A stretch of DNA of 64,000 nt from Thermosynechococcus sichuanensis E542. Lineage in GTDB: Bacteria; Cyanobacteriota; Cyanobacteriia; Thermosynechococcales; Thermosynechococcaceae. A model generated the notes under the pieces. It saw only the letters and a list, made by a program, of their open reading frames with translations. It was not told the origin of the DNA and made no database searches. Below, piece after piece: positions 19,491 through 28,345 of this stretch (position 1 is the stretch's first letter; every line of letters starts with the position of its first letter). Location: positions 806,001-870,000 of the forward strand of contig NZ_CP032152.1 in NCBI RefSeq assembly GCF_003555505.1. The letters are read 5' to 3'. The position numbers were made by a program, and so were the translations under genes.

Positions 19491-19967
19491 TTACCGTTGA
19501 ATCCAATCCAATCCAATCCCTCGCGCCATCATCGCGGCCAAAAAGGGAATGGCACTGAGAAAAGCCAATTCAGTCCGAATCACCCAAGTCAAACGCTGCA
19601 CCGTCGGTAACTCGAGAGTGGGAGCTTTCTCTTCCCGCAGCGGTTTAATCCACAGTAGAAAAGAGATCGTTGGATACAGGGACAATAGCCCCACCAAAAT
19701 AAACAAGCCTACTTTGAGGTGAAAGACGGGGTTGGCCAAATAGTACGCCGTGCCTTTGCCAAAATAGAGAACCCGCAAAATGCCCGTGACAAGAACGGTC
19801 ACCGCAGCAATACCATAGAGGGCATCGGTAATCACCAATCGCCAAGCCTGTTTAAGGTCTAAGTCCTTGCGTAGGGTGAGGTGCTCCACCACAAGGGCAG
19901 CGAAAGCCACCATAAAGCTGAGGTAGTGCAGATAGGCGATCGCGGCACTGCTCCAAAGGGCGTTCAT
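19491..19967 (-). CDS. DUF2214 membrane protein
   Basis: A 158-residue protein with four hydrophobic helices, starting MNALWSSAAIAYLHYLSFM and containing the LRVLYFGKGTAYYLANPVFHLKVGLF region (split here only for reading), the pattern of the DUF2214 family. The conserved His residues within helices are suggestive of heme or metal binding, but this is inference. The ATG at 19967 has AAGGA nine bases upstream. No functional assignment is known to me. Confidence 0.8.
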   Translation of the reverse strand: MNALWSSAAIAYLHYLSFMVAFAALVVEHLTLRKDLDLKQAWRLVITDALYGIAAVTVLVTGILRVLYFGKGTAYYLANPVFHLKVGLFILVGLLSLYPTISFLLWIKPLREEKAPTLELPTVQRLTWVIRTELAFLSAIPFLAAMMARGIGLDWIQR

Positions 19968-20072
19968 CCGAAGTGTTCCTTGGCGAGTGAGAGACGTTGC
20001 AAAAAGGGCTGTATTCATCCTAGGGGGCAGCATTGGGATGCGCAAGTGCCAACCCCCAGAGGTTTTTAGGTG

Positions 20073-20426
20073 TTAGCCACGGCGTAAGTCTTTGGCCATG
20101 GAGCGAAAGAGGTCTAAGCTGGGATCGCTGCGACGGCGTTCCTGTTCTTCCACTGGGGGCGTCACCACATCACTGACACTAGGTTCAGGTTTACCCTTGT
20201 TTTGCGCTTCTGGATTCACCTTTTCGATGGAGGAGACCAACTCCACCACTTCGACTTCTTCTTTGGCACCGCCAGTTGCAGGGAACGTTTTTTTCACCAC
20301 CTTGGCAGTACGCATGTACTCAATGTTGCCGTAGGTCTTGGCTTCATCGGGATCGAGAAAGAAGTCTTTGCTGGGTTGGGCGTCAGCTTGCTTACCCCGA
20401 CGGAAAAGGCCATCAAAGAGTCCCAT
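20073..20426 (-). CDS. Conserved cyanobacterial hypothetical protein
   Basis: A 117-residue soluble protein with a short amphipathic N-terminus (MGLFDGLFRRGKQ), a middle block FFLDPDEAKTYGNIEYMRT, an acidic/Pro-rich low-complexity linker (about residues 60-95) and a basic C-terminal helix ending MAKDLRRG. The first helix could bind membrane or a partner protein. I do not recognise a named family. It is a single gene, divergent from the ABC ATPase gene to its right. Confidence 0.7.
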   Translation of the reverse strand: MGLFDGLFRRGKQADAQPSKDFFLDPDEAKTYGNIEYMRTAKVVKKTFPATGGAKEEVEVVELVSSIEKVNPEAQNKGKPEPSVSDVVTPPVEEQERRRSDPSLDLFRSMAKDLRRG

Positions 20427-20613
20427 AGCGGAATTGTTACCTTTTGTGAAGAAACCGCTGATCAGTTTACAATAAAACCCTGAGGGGGGCTATCGGAAAT
20501 TCCACAAATGAGGGGCGATCGCTGACCCTAGTGGCAATTTTTGTGCCTTAGGTTTTCCAAGATTTGGATCCTCATGGTAGGTTAACGGTGGAAATGCCAC
20601 AGGATGCAGGACC

Positions 20614-21966
20614 ATGCACGCCAAAAGCAAAGGGGAATCGCTCGTCCGCTTACTGGATGTGGGTAAGGCCTACCGTCAGCCCAACGGGCAGGTCATTAGC
20701 ATTATGGAAAATATTAACCTTGAATTGCGCACAGGGGAAATTGTTGCGCTCCTAGGACCATCGGGATCCGGTAAGTCAACCCTGATGCGCATTATTACGG
20801 GTTTGGTTGCGCCTACCTCTGGGCAGGTCTTGTACCGCGAGCAGCCAATGCAGGGCTTGAATCCGGGCGCTGCAATTGTCTTTCAAAGTTCAGCCCTCTA
20901 TCCGTGGCTAACGGTTTTGGAAAATGTGGAATTGGGGTTAAAGGCCTTGGGAGAAGGCCCGCGATCGCGCCGCCGCAAGGCACTGCGGATGATTGACATT
21001 ATTGGCTTGGATGGCTTTGAAAACGCCTATCCCAAGGAACTGTCGGGGGGGATGCGGCAGCGGGTGGGATTTGCCCGTGCCTTGGCGGTGGAACCGGAAC
21101 TCCTGTGTATGGATGAGCCATTTTCCGCCTTGGATGTGCTGACAGCAGAGAACCTGCGCTTTGAACTTCTCGATCTGTGGTTAGAGCACAAAATTCCCAC
21201 CCAAAGCATTTTGATTGTCACCCACCACATTGAGGAGGCGGTCATTCTTGCCGATCGCATTATTGTTTTAGGGAGCAATCCCGGTCGCGTCCGCGCTGAT
21301 TTTCCGGTAACGTTGCCCCATTATCGCGATCGCAAGAACCCTGAGTTTCAAGCCACCGTGGATCGCATTTATAAAATTCTCACCAATCCCCATGTGGATG
21401 AATTGGAGCAACTGGAACCCAAGCCAGCTACCCTGCCCAAGAGTCAAGAACCGCGTTATCCGCTGCTACCCCATGTGCGCATTGGCTCGATCGCCGGTCT
21501 ATTGGAACTCCTCGAACACCGCAAAGAAGACCTCTACCGCATTGCCCAAGAGCTGCAACTGGAGCTAGATGATATTCTGCCCATTGTCGAAGCCGCCCAG
21601 ATGATGGAACTGGTGGAACTCAAGGAAGGAGACATCAGCGTAACCCCCATTGGTAATGCCTTTATTCAGGGGGACATTGACCAGCGCAAGCTGATTATTC
21701 GTCAACAACTCCTCAAGCATATCCGCCTTGTGCAGCAAATCCATACTTTCCTAATGGCCAAGCAGAACCACCGCATTCCCGAAAGTTTGGTGCTGGATAT
21801 TTTAGAGCGGCACTTTACGCCGCAGGAAGCCGATCGCCAGCTCAATACCGCCATTGACTGGGGACGCTATGCCGAACTCTTTAGCTATGATGAACCAGCC
21901 AAGGAAATTTTCCTTGAAGTCAGTGAACCTGAGGAGCCACTGCCCCTTGAAACGACCGCCGTTTGA
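20614..21966 (+). CDS. ABC transporter ATPase (nitrate/sulfonate/taurine type) with C-terminal AAA-associated domain
   Basis: A 450-residue protein. Residues 1-250 are an ABC ATPase of the NrtD/SsuB/TauB type, with Walker A GPSGSGKST, signature LSGGMRQR and Walker B LLCMDEPF. About 190 further residues form a C-terminal domain like the AAA-associated domain found on some nitrate-family ABC ATPases. That domain probably modulates transport. No permease or binding protein gene is adjacent, so the substrate cannot be read from context. An AGGA precedes the ATG. Confidence 0.88.
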   Translation: MHAKSKGESLVRLLDVGKAYRQPNGQVISIMENINLELRTGEIVALLGPSGSGKSTLMRIITGLVAPTSGQVLYREQPMQGLNPGAAIVFQSSALYPWLTVLENVELGLKALGEGPRSRRRKALRMIDIIGLDGFENAYPKELSGGMRQRVGFARALAVEPELLCMDEPFSALDVLTAENLRFELLDLWLEHKIPTQSILIVTHHIEEAVILADRIIVLGSNPGRVRADFPVTLPHYRDRKNPEFQATVDRIYKILTNPHVDELEQLEPKPATLPKSQEPRYPLLPHVRIGSIAGLLELLEHRKEDLYRIAQELQLELDDILPIVEAAQMMELVELKEGDISVTPIGNAFIQGDIDQRKLIIRQQLLKHIRLVQQIHTFLMAKQNHRIPESLVLDILERHFTPQEADRQLNTAIDWGRYAELFSYDEPAKEIFLEVSEPEEPLPLETTAV

Positions 21967-21973
21967 AGGTCTC

Positions 21974-22318
21974 CTACGGAGCCTGCTCTTGACTAAATTC
22001 CTCTAGGGCTTCCATGACGTGGGTGGCATACATCAAGGCAGGACCGCCATCCATGGCCACAGTCACCATTAGCGTCTCCATAATCTCCTCAGGGGTTGCG
22101 CCCGCATGCAAAGCAGCACGGGTATGGAAGGCAATGCAGCCGTCACAGTGTTTGGCGACCCCAATGGCTAGGGCAATCAACTCTTTGGTCTTGGTATCAA
22201 GAGCACCGGGGGTTGAAGAGGCACGGCTCAAGCTATAAAAGGCTTTCATGGCATCCGGCATCGCTGCCGTTAGCTTTGCCGTGTAGGATTTGATGTGGTT
22301 CATTTGTTCGGTGTACAT
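21974..22318 (-). CDS. Carboxymuconolactone decarboxylase (AhpD-like) family protein
   Basis: A 114-residue protein with the CMD/AhpD core: ELIALAIGVAKHCDGCIAFH, with the CxxC-x3-H redox motif intact, then AALHAGATPEEIMETL. AhpD-like proteins are small thiol peroxidases or reductase partners. The physiological substrate is unknown. The start is the ATG at 22318. It is convergent with the ABC ATPase gene, with only seven bases between stops. Confidence 0.88.
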   Translation of the reverse strand: MYTEQMNHIKSYTAKLTAAMPDAMKAFYSLSRASSTPGALDTKTKELIALAIGVAKHCDGCIAFHTRAALHAGATPEEIMETLMVTVAMDGGPALMYATHVMEALEEFSQEQAP

Positions 22319-22537
22319 CGCTGTTCTCAAACATTCGTGTTACCCCTATCATCGCCGCTGAACGCGGCTACCCGCCTAAAACTTCAACGTTTTTTCTCCT
22401 TGCCTTTGGTGATGAGCATCATTGGTTGCGGGTGAGAAATGTCACGCCTATTCTTAGTCAGCCCACCTAGGATAAGAGTATTCACCCCATAGGGGCTAGA
22501 CAAAACTGTTCTCTCCACTCCCACAAAGGACACCTAA

Positions 22538-23017
22538 ATGCTGAATCAAAAAGGTTTACTTCTCGCCTGCCTCGCCGTTACCCTCAGCCCCGCTGTGAGC
22601 CATGCTGTACCTCTAGCTTCCACCCGGACCGTCCAATTGCAACCCTCAAGTAATGTGGAATTGAAAATCCCAAGCAATGTGCGGGTGCGCCCTACGATTA
22701 TCGGCAAGATCAATAAGTCTCCTTCCATCTCCTGCAATGAGATTGTGATTAATGCCACACTGCATCCTCCCGGCGGCTTTCCAGTGGGGGGTGCCACCGC
22801 TACTGTGTCCCCTGCTGGTAGCAATGGTTGCAGTTACAAAATTACCGTTCCGCCTGAGCTACTCGGTAAGAAGGTTCATCTCTGGGGAACGTTCAAGAGT
22901 CCTTCGCCCCTGTTGTCCATTCAACCCGTAGGCTGGCAAAGTCCCATTTCTCTGCCTCAGCAGTTGGGGATTTCCCAGAGCTATGACTTTGTTGCTAAGG
23001 AAACGGTGATTCATTAA
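22538..23017 (+). CDS. Secreted protein of unknown function
   Basis: A 159-residue protein with a clear signal peptide (MLNQKGLLLACLAVTLSPAV, cleavage likely after SHA near residue 23). The mature part is beta-rich with two Cys (in SISCNEIV and NGCSYK) about 40 residues apart that could form a disulfide. An AAAGGACACCTAA leader precedes the ATG, so translation initiation is well supported. I recognise no family. Confidence 0.65.
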   Translation: MLNQKGLLLACLAVTLSPAVSHAVPLASTRTVQLQPSSNVELKIPSNVRVRPTIIGKINKSPSISCNEIVINATLHPPGGFPVGGATATVSPAGSNGCSYKITVPPELLGKKVHLWGTFKSPSPLLSIQPVGWQSPISLPQQLGISQSYDFVAKETVIH

Positions 23018-23046
23018 GCCTAAATAAAGGAATTCTGAGAGCGCCA

Positions 23047-23244
23047 CTAGGATTGACTCGTTTCTAGCCAATCGAAGATGCGGTCAAGCTGCTCAAGGCT
23101 CACCAAGCCATACTGCCAGAGAACAACGGGCAACAAATTGACCTGCTCATCGCAGTGCTTGAGGCCGAAGTCAATGGCAGCGGTGGGCAGCGCCATCTCC
23201 CGCTGTAGGAAGTCAATGAGTCGTGTCCAACGTGGCGTTTTCAT
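23047..23244 (-). CDS. DUF2949 family small protein
   Basis: A 65-residue protein beginning MKTPRWTRLIDFLQRE and containing LPVVLWQYGLVSLEQLDRIFDWL, the pattern of cyanobacterial DUF2949. It appears to be a short helical domain. The ATG at 23244 has AGGA just upstream and is preferred to a longer in-frame start. Function unknown. Confidence 0.78.
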   Translation of the reverse strand: MKTPRWTRLIDFLQREMALPTAAIDFGLKHCDEQVNLLPVVLWQYGLVSLEQLDRIFDWLETSQS

Positions 23245-23562
23245 GATTCCTATAACTACCACACCTTACCCTCTATCCTAGGGATTAATCTGAGAAAATG
23301 CAACATTTCGTTACAAAGCCACAGAAAATGAAATAATCAGCCTGCTCTTTGGTAGGATGCCTGCTATTTTCGGGGACACTCTCCCCAGAGACTTCCCCCA
23401 CCAGAGGGAATTTATAGGGGGGCTGCCGAATCATTGGTTTTGGGAAAAACACTCTAAGTAAAGATACTCAACCGCAGCTCGTTATACTAAAGTCTGATGG
23501 GTGTTGTTCAAGCTCAGCCTAGAGAGAACAGCAGCCGACTCAGTTGTTTTACGGATGTGTTC
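23245..23562. other. Intergenic region before the desaturase gene
   Basis: About 318 bases between the divergent DUF2949 gene and the preferred desaturase start. It contains a good -10 hexamer at 23483-23488 and a G/C-block-rich stretch at about 23370-23425. No RNA gene or convincing short ORF was seen. Confidence 0.5.
23483..23488 (+). promoter_or_regulatory. -10 box upstream of the desaturase gene
   Basis: TATACT matches the sigma70 -10 consensus at five of six bases. A start of transcription near 23495 would leave no leader for the ATG at 23497, which supports the internal ATG at 23563 as the true start. No clear -35 is present. Confidence 0.45.
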
Positions 23563-24396
23563 ATGACCCAAGCCACCGTTGCCAAACCCCCCATTGCCTG
23601 GCCTACGGCGACCTTTATTATTTTCGTTCACCTCGGTGCTCTTCTTGCTTTTTTACCCGGCATGTTTAGCTGGAAGGCAGTCCTGCTGGCGCTTGTGCTT
23701 CACTGGTTGACTGCTGGCATTGGTATTACCCTTGGTTGGCACCGCCTCGTTACCCATCGCAGCTTCCAAGTGCCTAAATGGTTAGAGTATTTCTTGGTCT
23801 TTTGCGGTACCCTCTCCATGCAAGGGGGGCCGATTTGGTGGGTTGGGCTGCACCGCCACCATCATCTCTACTCCGATCAACCCAATGATCACCACGATTC
23901 CCGTAAGGGCTTTTGGTGGAGCCATATTGAATGGATGTTTCGCGAGGTGCCAGCGGAAGCAGAGATTCCCCGTTTCACCAAAGATATTGCTGACGATCCG
24001 GTGTATCAGTTTCTTGACAAGTACTTTCTGCTGATTCAGATGGTCTTGGCCATTGTCCTTTACCTTTGGGGGGGCTGGCCATTTGTGGTTTGGGGAATTT
24101 TTGTCCGCCTTGTAACGGTCTATCACACTACTTGGCTGGTCAATAGTGCCACCCATGCCTTTGGCTATCGCACGTTTGAGACCACGGATCACTCAACGAA
24201 TTGCTGGTGGGTTGCCCTGTTAACCTTTGGTGAGGGTTGGCACAATAACCACCATGCCCATCAGTACTCGGCACGCCATGGCTTGCAGTGGTGGGAACTC
24301 GATCTGACGTGGCTGACGATTCGCTTCTTGCAATTGTTGGGTTTGGCCACGAAGGTGCGTTTAGTGGAGGCACCGGCAGCCTCTTCCCAAGACTAG
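23563..24396 (+). CDS. Acyl-lipid Delta9-type fatty acid desaturase
   Basis: A 277-residue membrane desaturase. All three histidine boxes are present: HRLVTH, HRHHH and HNNHH, which bind the di-iron centre, with hydrophobic pairs between them. The order and length match cyanobacterial DesC-like enzymes that put the first double bond into stearoyl or palmitoyl chains of membrane lipids using ferredoxin. The start could also be the ATG at 23497, 22 codons earlier, but the promoter position favours 23563. Six bases separate it from the epimerase-family gene. Confidence 0.92.
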   Translation: MTQATVAKPPIAWPTATFIIFVHLGALLAFLPGMFSWKAVLLALVLHWLTAGIGITLGWHRLVTHRSFQVPKWLEYFLVFCGTLSMQGGPIWWVGLHRHHHLYSDQPNDHHDSRKGFWWSHIEWMFREVPAEAEIPRFTKDIADDPVYQFLDKYFLLIQMVLAIVLYLWGGWPFVVWGIFVRLVTVYHTTWLVNSATHAFGYRTFETTDHSTNCWWVALLTFGEGWHNNHHAHQYSARHGLQWWELDLTWLTIRFLQLLGLATKVRLVEAPAASSQD

Positions 24397-24402
24397 AGTG
24401 CA

Positions 24403-25263
24403 ATGCGGGTTCTCATTCTCGGTTGCGGTTATACGGGAACGTGGTTGGCGCGATCGCTCCAAGCGCAAGGCATTGATGTCGTCATTACCAACCGTCGGGG
24501 GGAGCCACCGCCAGAACTCAGCACTGTCCCCTGTTTTCCCTTTGCGTGGGAACAGCAGCAAATCCCCTTGGAGCCAAAAGCACTTGAGGGAGTCACCCAC
24601 GTTCTCAATAGTATTCCCCCCGATCGCCAAGGGGAGGATGCGGTTGCGCTGGCACTGTTGGCGCAGTTAGAGAACCTGAATCTGCACTGGTTTGGCTATC
24701 TTTCAACAACCGGGGTCTATGGCGATCGCCAAGGGGGCTGGGTAGATGAAACCACACCCGTCAATCCGCAAAATTTGCGTTCACAACACCGCGTCAGAAT
24801 TGAGCAAACCTTTCTCAACTCCAGTCTGCCCACCCATATTTTTCGACTCCCCGGCATTTATGGTCCCGGCGAAGGGCGCAATCCCATCACTCGTATTCTC
24901 AGGGGTGATGTTCAACTCATTGATAAGCCGGGGCACTACTTCTGCCGTATTCATGTGGCAGATATTGTCCAAACCCTTGAGCGATCGCTAGCACAACCCA
25001 CGCCGCAGGAAATTTATAACCTCAGTGATGATCAACCTTCAGAGTCGCTCCCTGTTCTACTCGAGGCCTATCGCCTTTTAGGTCGCCCAGCCCCACCAGC
25101 CATCCCCTTAGAGGCCGCTAATCTCAGTCCAATGGCTCAGTCCTTTTGGCGCGAATCCCGGCGAGTGCGCAATGACAAAATCAAGCAGGTTTTAGGCGTT
25201 AAGCTCCGCTATCCTTCCTACCGCGAGGGGCTATTAGCGATCGCCCGTGAATTAGGTTTTTGA
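24403..25263 (+). CDS. NAD(P)-binding SDR/epimerase-family protein (YeeZ-like)
   Basis: A 286-residue extended short-chain dehydrogenase-like protein. The N-terminal MRVLILGCGYTGTWLA is the GxGxxG nucleotide site, with the YLSTTGVYGD segment further on and LPGIYGPGEGRNP near the middle. The usual YxxxK catalytic pair is not clear, so it may be an atypical member (similar to YeeZ/ActC-type proteins) with unknown substrate. It is six bases after the desaturase gene and probably shares its transcript. Confidence 0.8.
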   Translation: MRVLILGCGYTGTWLARSLQAQGIDVVITNRRGEPPPELSTVPCFPFAWEQQQIPLEPKALEGVTHVLNSIPPDRQGEDAVALALLAQLENLNLHWFGYLSTTGVYGDRQGGWVDETTPVNPQNLRSQHRVRIEQTFLNSSLPTHIFRLPGIYGPGEGRNPITRILRGDVQLIDKPGHYFCRIHVADIVQTLERSLAQPTPQEIYNLSDDQPSESLPVLLEAYRLLGRPAPPAIPLEAANLSPMAQSFWRESRRVRNDKIKQVLGVKLRYPSYREGLLAIARELGF

Positions 25264-25306
25264 GACGGCCTGCCCTTGCCTTTGAGAGATGGTGACCTGA
25301 TAACAC

Positions 25307-26569
25307 CTAGGGATTCGGTCGCCGTCGCTGGAGAAACTCAGGAATGTCCAACTTTGGCTTGGCTTCAACCTCTGGTTGTGGTGCGGGGGCTTCAGGTGGG
25401 GGAGATGCCGCCGTTAGGGGGCGGTTTGTCAGGGGTGTCGTTTTGGTTGTGGTACGGGTGCGGCTAATGGGTTCACCACTAAAGCCAGTGGCAATGACAG
25501 TGACTTGAACTTCCCCTTGCATTTGGGGATCAATCACAGCCCCGAAAATGATATTCGCGTTGGCATCGGCTACGTTGTAGATCACCTCGGCAGCGGCATT
25601 GACTTCATGGAGGGTGAGATCTGTGCCCCCCGTAATATTGAAGACGACACCCTTGGCGCCCTCGATCGACCCCTCTAGTAAAGGCGAAGAAATTGCACTG
25701 ACAGCGGCTTCCGTAGCTCGTGACTTGCCCGAGGCAATACCAATGCCCATCATGGCAGAACCGGCATCAGCCATCACTGAACGAATATCGGCGAAATCGA
25801 CGTTAATCAGCCCTGGCAGATTAATAATGTCAGAAATGCCCTGAACCCCTTGGCGCAGCACATCATCGGCCACTCGAAACGCATCCTGCACCGAGGTTTG
25901 CTCCGAAATCACTGAGAGAATCTTGTCATTGGGGATCACGATGAGGGTATCAACACGACTTTGCAGGGCTTCGATCCCTTCATCCGCTTGGCTAGCGCGA
26001 CGGCGACCTTCAAAGGTAAAGGGACGGGTCACCACAGCAACGGTTAAAGCACCCTGTTCTTTAGCCACTTCCGCCACAATGGGGGCAGCGCCAGTGCCGG
26101 TACCGCCACCCATGCCACAGGTGATGAAAATCAAATCGGCATCCTTGAGCGCCGCAGCTAGGTCTTCGCGGGATTCTTCAGCCGCTTTTTGACCAATGGC
26201 GGGGTTGCCGCCGGCGCCGAGGCCACGGGTGAGTTTTTGGCCAATTTGCAGGCAGCGGTGAGCTTGGGATTGGGCGATCGCCTGCGCATCGGTATTGACG
26301 CACCAAAACTCAACACCAGCCACATTACTGGCAATCATGCGGTTTACTGCATTGCCACCGCCACCGCCGACACCAATCACTTTGATGCGCGCTGCTGAAG
26401 TTTCCACCAAGCTGTCATAACTCCTTAACACATCGGTTGGTGCGCCATGGCTATTGTCGCCAGATGCAATGCCTACCTCTCCCGGAACAAAGGAGGCGGG
26501 GACTTTAGAGGGAACAGGTTCCGTAGGCCACTGTTGATCTGACTCCATAACGCAACTGTCTTCACCCAT
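25307..26569 (-). CDS. ftsZ: Cell division protein FtsZ
   Basis: A 420-residue tubulin-like GTPase that forms the division ring. The core begins near residue 60 with [16 protein letters not shown] and contains the tubulin signature [10 protein letters not shown] and the T7-loop [11 protein letters not shown]. The first 60 residues are an N-terminal extension as in other cyanobacteria. The C-terminal peptide [11 protein letters not shown] is the conserved binding site for partners such as ZipN and SepF. No other dcw-cluster gene is adjacent. A second ATG seven codons downstream is possible. Confidence 0.98.
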   Translation of the reverse strand: MGEDSCVMESDQQWPTEPVPSKVPASFVPGEVGIASGDNSHGAPTDVLRSYDSLVETSAARIKVIGVGGGGGNAVNRMIASNVAGVEFWCVNTDAQAIAQSQAHRCLQIGQKLTRGLGAGGNPAIGQKAAEESREDLAAALKDADLIFITCGMGGGTGTGAAPIVAEVAKEQGALTVAVVTRPFTFEGRRRASQADEGIEALQSRVDTLIVIPNDKILSVISEQTSVQDAFRVADDVLRQGVQGISDIINLPGLINVDFADIRSVMADAGSAMMGIGIASGKSRATEAAVSAISSPLLEGSIEGAKGVVFNITGGTDLTLHEVNAAAEVIYNVADANANIIFGAVIDPQMQGEVQVTVIATGFSGEPISRTRTTTKTTPLTNRPLTAASPPPEAPAPQPEVEAKPKLDIPEFLQRRRPNP

Positions 26570-26642
26570 GATAAATATGGGGCAACTATATCATGAACTC
26601 TAGCAAAGGCATCGGCAACACCCCACAAAATAATCCTTAAGC

Positions 26643-27485
26643 CTAACTGAGGGGAGAGCGGGCTTTGGCCAACAGACCATGCTTGGGGGCAAAAATCATC
26701 GCCAACAGAAAAATCACTGTTTGCAGAACAACAATACAGCCACCGGTCGAAGCATCGAGATAGTAACTGATGTAGGTTCCCAATAAACTGCCAAGGCCAC
26801 CTGCTACAAGAGCAATCAGCACCATCCAGCCAAAGCGATCGCTGAGCAAATAGGCCGTTGCCCCCGGTGTAATGAGCATCGCCACCACGAGAATAATGCC
26901 CACAGTTTGCAGCGCAGCCACAGTGGTTAGGGATAGCAGCGCCAAGAGGAGATAGTACAACAGCGTTGTATTCAGGCCAATGGTGCGGGCATGGGTGGCG
27001 TCAAAGCAAAAGAGGATCAAATCTCGGTGCAGTAGGGCGATCGCCATGAGTGTTATGAGGCTCACAATCACGGTTTGCCAGAGGTCGCGATCGCTAATCC
27101 CCAAGACATTCCCAAAGAGAATATGCATCAGGTCAACACTACTGGCGGTTTTCGAGAGCAACACCAACCCCAAGGCAAAAAAGCCCGTAAACACCAAGCC
27201 AATAACTGTATCCTCCTTCACCCGTGTCTGCTGCTGAATAAAACCAATCAGGGTCACGGCCATCAGACCAAAGACAAAAGCCCCCAAGGCAAAGGGCAGA
27301 CCCAGCCAATAGGCCAAGACCACACCGGGCAAGACTGCATGGGACACTGCATCCCCCATCAGTGCCCAACCCTTCAGGGTCAAAAAACAAGACAATACCG
27401 CACACACACAGCCCACAAGGGTGCTTACCCCCAGTGCCTTGACCATAAATGCGTGTTGCAGTGGCTCCAATAGCCAAGTGATCAT
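26643..27485 (-). CDS. ABC-3 family metal (Mn/Zn) transporter permease
   Basis: A 280-residue permease with about eight hydrophobic segments of the ZnuB/MntB/TroC family. Visible family blocks are GWALMGDAVSHAVLPGVVLAY near residue 40 and the GIILVVAMLITPGATAYL region, both characteristic. It would move manganese or zinc with an ATPase and a binding protein. Neither is encoded nearby: the region upstream holds the divergent VTE6 gene and downstream is ftsZ. It is therefore an isolated permease gene, and the metal cannot be decided from sequence. Confidence 0.88.
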   Translation of the reverse strand: MITWLLEPLQHAFMVKALGVSTLVGCVCAVLSCFLTLKGWALMGDAVSHAVLPGVVLAYWLGLPFALGAFVFGLMAVTLIGFIQQQTRVKEDTVIGLVFTGFFALGLVLLSKTASSVDLMHILFGNVLGISDRDLWQTVIVSLITLMAIALLHRDLILFCFDATHARTIGLNTTLLYYLLLALLSLTTVAALQTVGIILVVAMLITPGATAYLLSDRFGWMVLIALVAGGLGSLLGTYISYYLDASTGGCIVVLQTVIFLLAMIFAPKHGLLAKARSPLS

Positions 27486-27549
27486 CGCCTATCCTCTATG
27501 CCTGAAAAGTATGATAAGGTGCTGCCAGTACAGTCGGAGTGCGGTTCTT

Positions 27550-28305
27550 GTGGATGGCATCCTTTTACTGAACCCTTGGTGGATAGGTGTTTTACTCAAT
27601 ACTTTCCTTGGGGCGATCGCCCTCCTGACGGGGCAAAAACTACTGACCCTAGCAGGTCTCTTCCATGCGTGGCTCCTCGGCGTGCTGATTTGGGGCACCT
27701 TAGGCTGGCAGGGCTATCTGATTGTCATGGTCTATTTCCTTATCGGTTCAGCCGTCACCCGCATTGGCATGGCTGAAAAAGAGGCCGCAGGCATTGCGGA
27801 AAAACGCGCCGGGGCACGCGGGCCAGAGAACGTGTGGGGTTCCGCTTTTACAGGCACCATCTGTGCCCTCCTTGCTCTCGTGTTGCCCCAATGGCGGGAG
27901 CTATTCTTGCTGGGGTTTGTGGCCAGCTTTAGCACTAAGCTCTCAGACACCTGTGCCAGCGAAGTGGGCAAAGCCTATGGCCAGCGCACCTTTCTGATTA
28001 CTACACTTCAACCCGTGCCTCGCGGGACAGAGGGAGCGGTGAGTTTAGAGGGAACACTAGCCGGTCTGGTTGGTGCGACTGTAATTGCTGTGCTAGGCTG
28101 GAGTGTGGGCTTGATGGGGGCGATCGCCATCCCCATTTGTATCTTGGCTGCTTTCCTAGCCAACCTTGTGGAGAGTCTCGTGGGAGCCACCCTTCAGGAA
28201 CGCTATCCTTGGCTGAGTAATGAACTCGTCAATGGCATCAACACAACGGTGGGGGCTTTACTAGCAGTAATAGCTGTGTATATTATGAACTTTATGAAAT
28301 CCTAA
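27550..28305 (+). CDS. DUF92 family phytyl-phosphate kinase (VTE6-like)
   Basis: A 251-residue membrane protein of the DUF92 family (LLNPWWIGVLLNTFLGAIAL, the GARGPENVWGSAFTG block, FSTKLSDTCASEVGKAYG and LQPVPRGTEGAVSLEGTL). Plant VTE6 and its cyanobacterial relative phosphorylate phytyl phosphate from chlorophyll turnover for reuse in tocopherol and quinone synthesis, so the same role is likely here. The conserved Asp, Lys and Glu of the family are present. The GTG at 27550 gives a natural N-terminus; an ATG at 27511 is possible. It is divergent from the permease gene, and the longer reading frame would overlap it. Confidence 0.82.
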   Translation: MDGILLLNPWWIGVLLNTFLGAIALLTGQKLLTLAGLFHAWLLGVLIWGTLGWQGYLIVMVYFLIGSAVTRIGMAEKEAAGIAEKRAGARGPENVWGSAFTGTICALLALVLPQWRELFLLGFVASFSTKLSDTCASEVGKAYGQRTFLITTLQPVPRGTEGAVSLEGTLAGLVGATVIAVLGWSVGLMGAIAIPICILAAFLANLVESLVGATLQERYPWLSNELVNGINTTVGALLAVIAVYIMNFMKS

Positions 28306-28345
28306 ACTAAGATATTAGCATAGCATTTCTAGGATAATGACAGTT

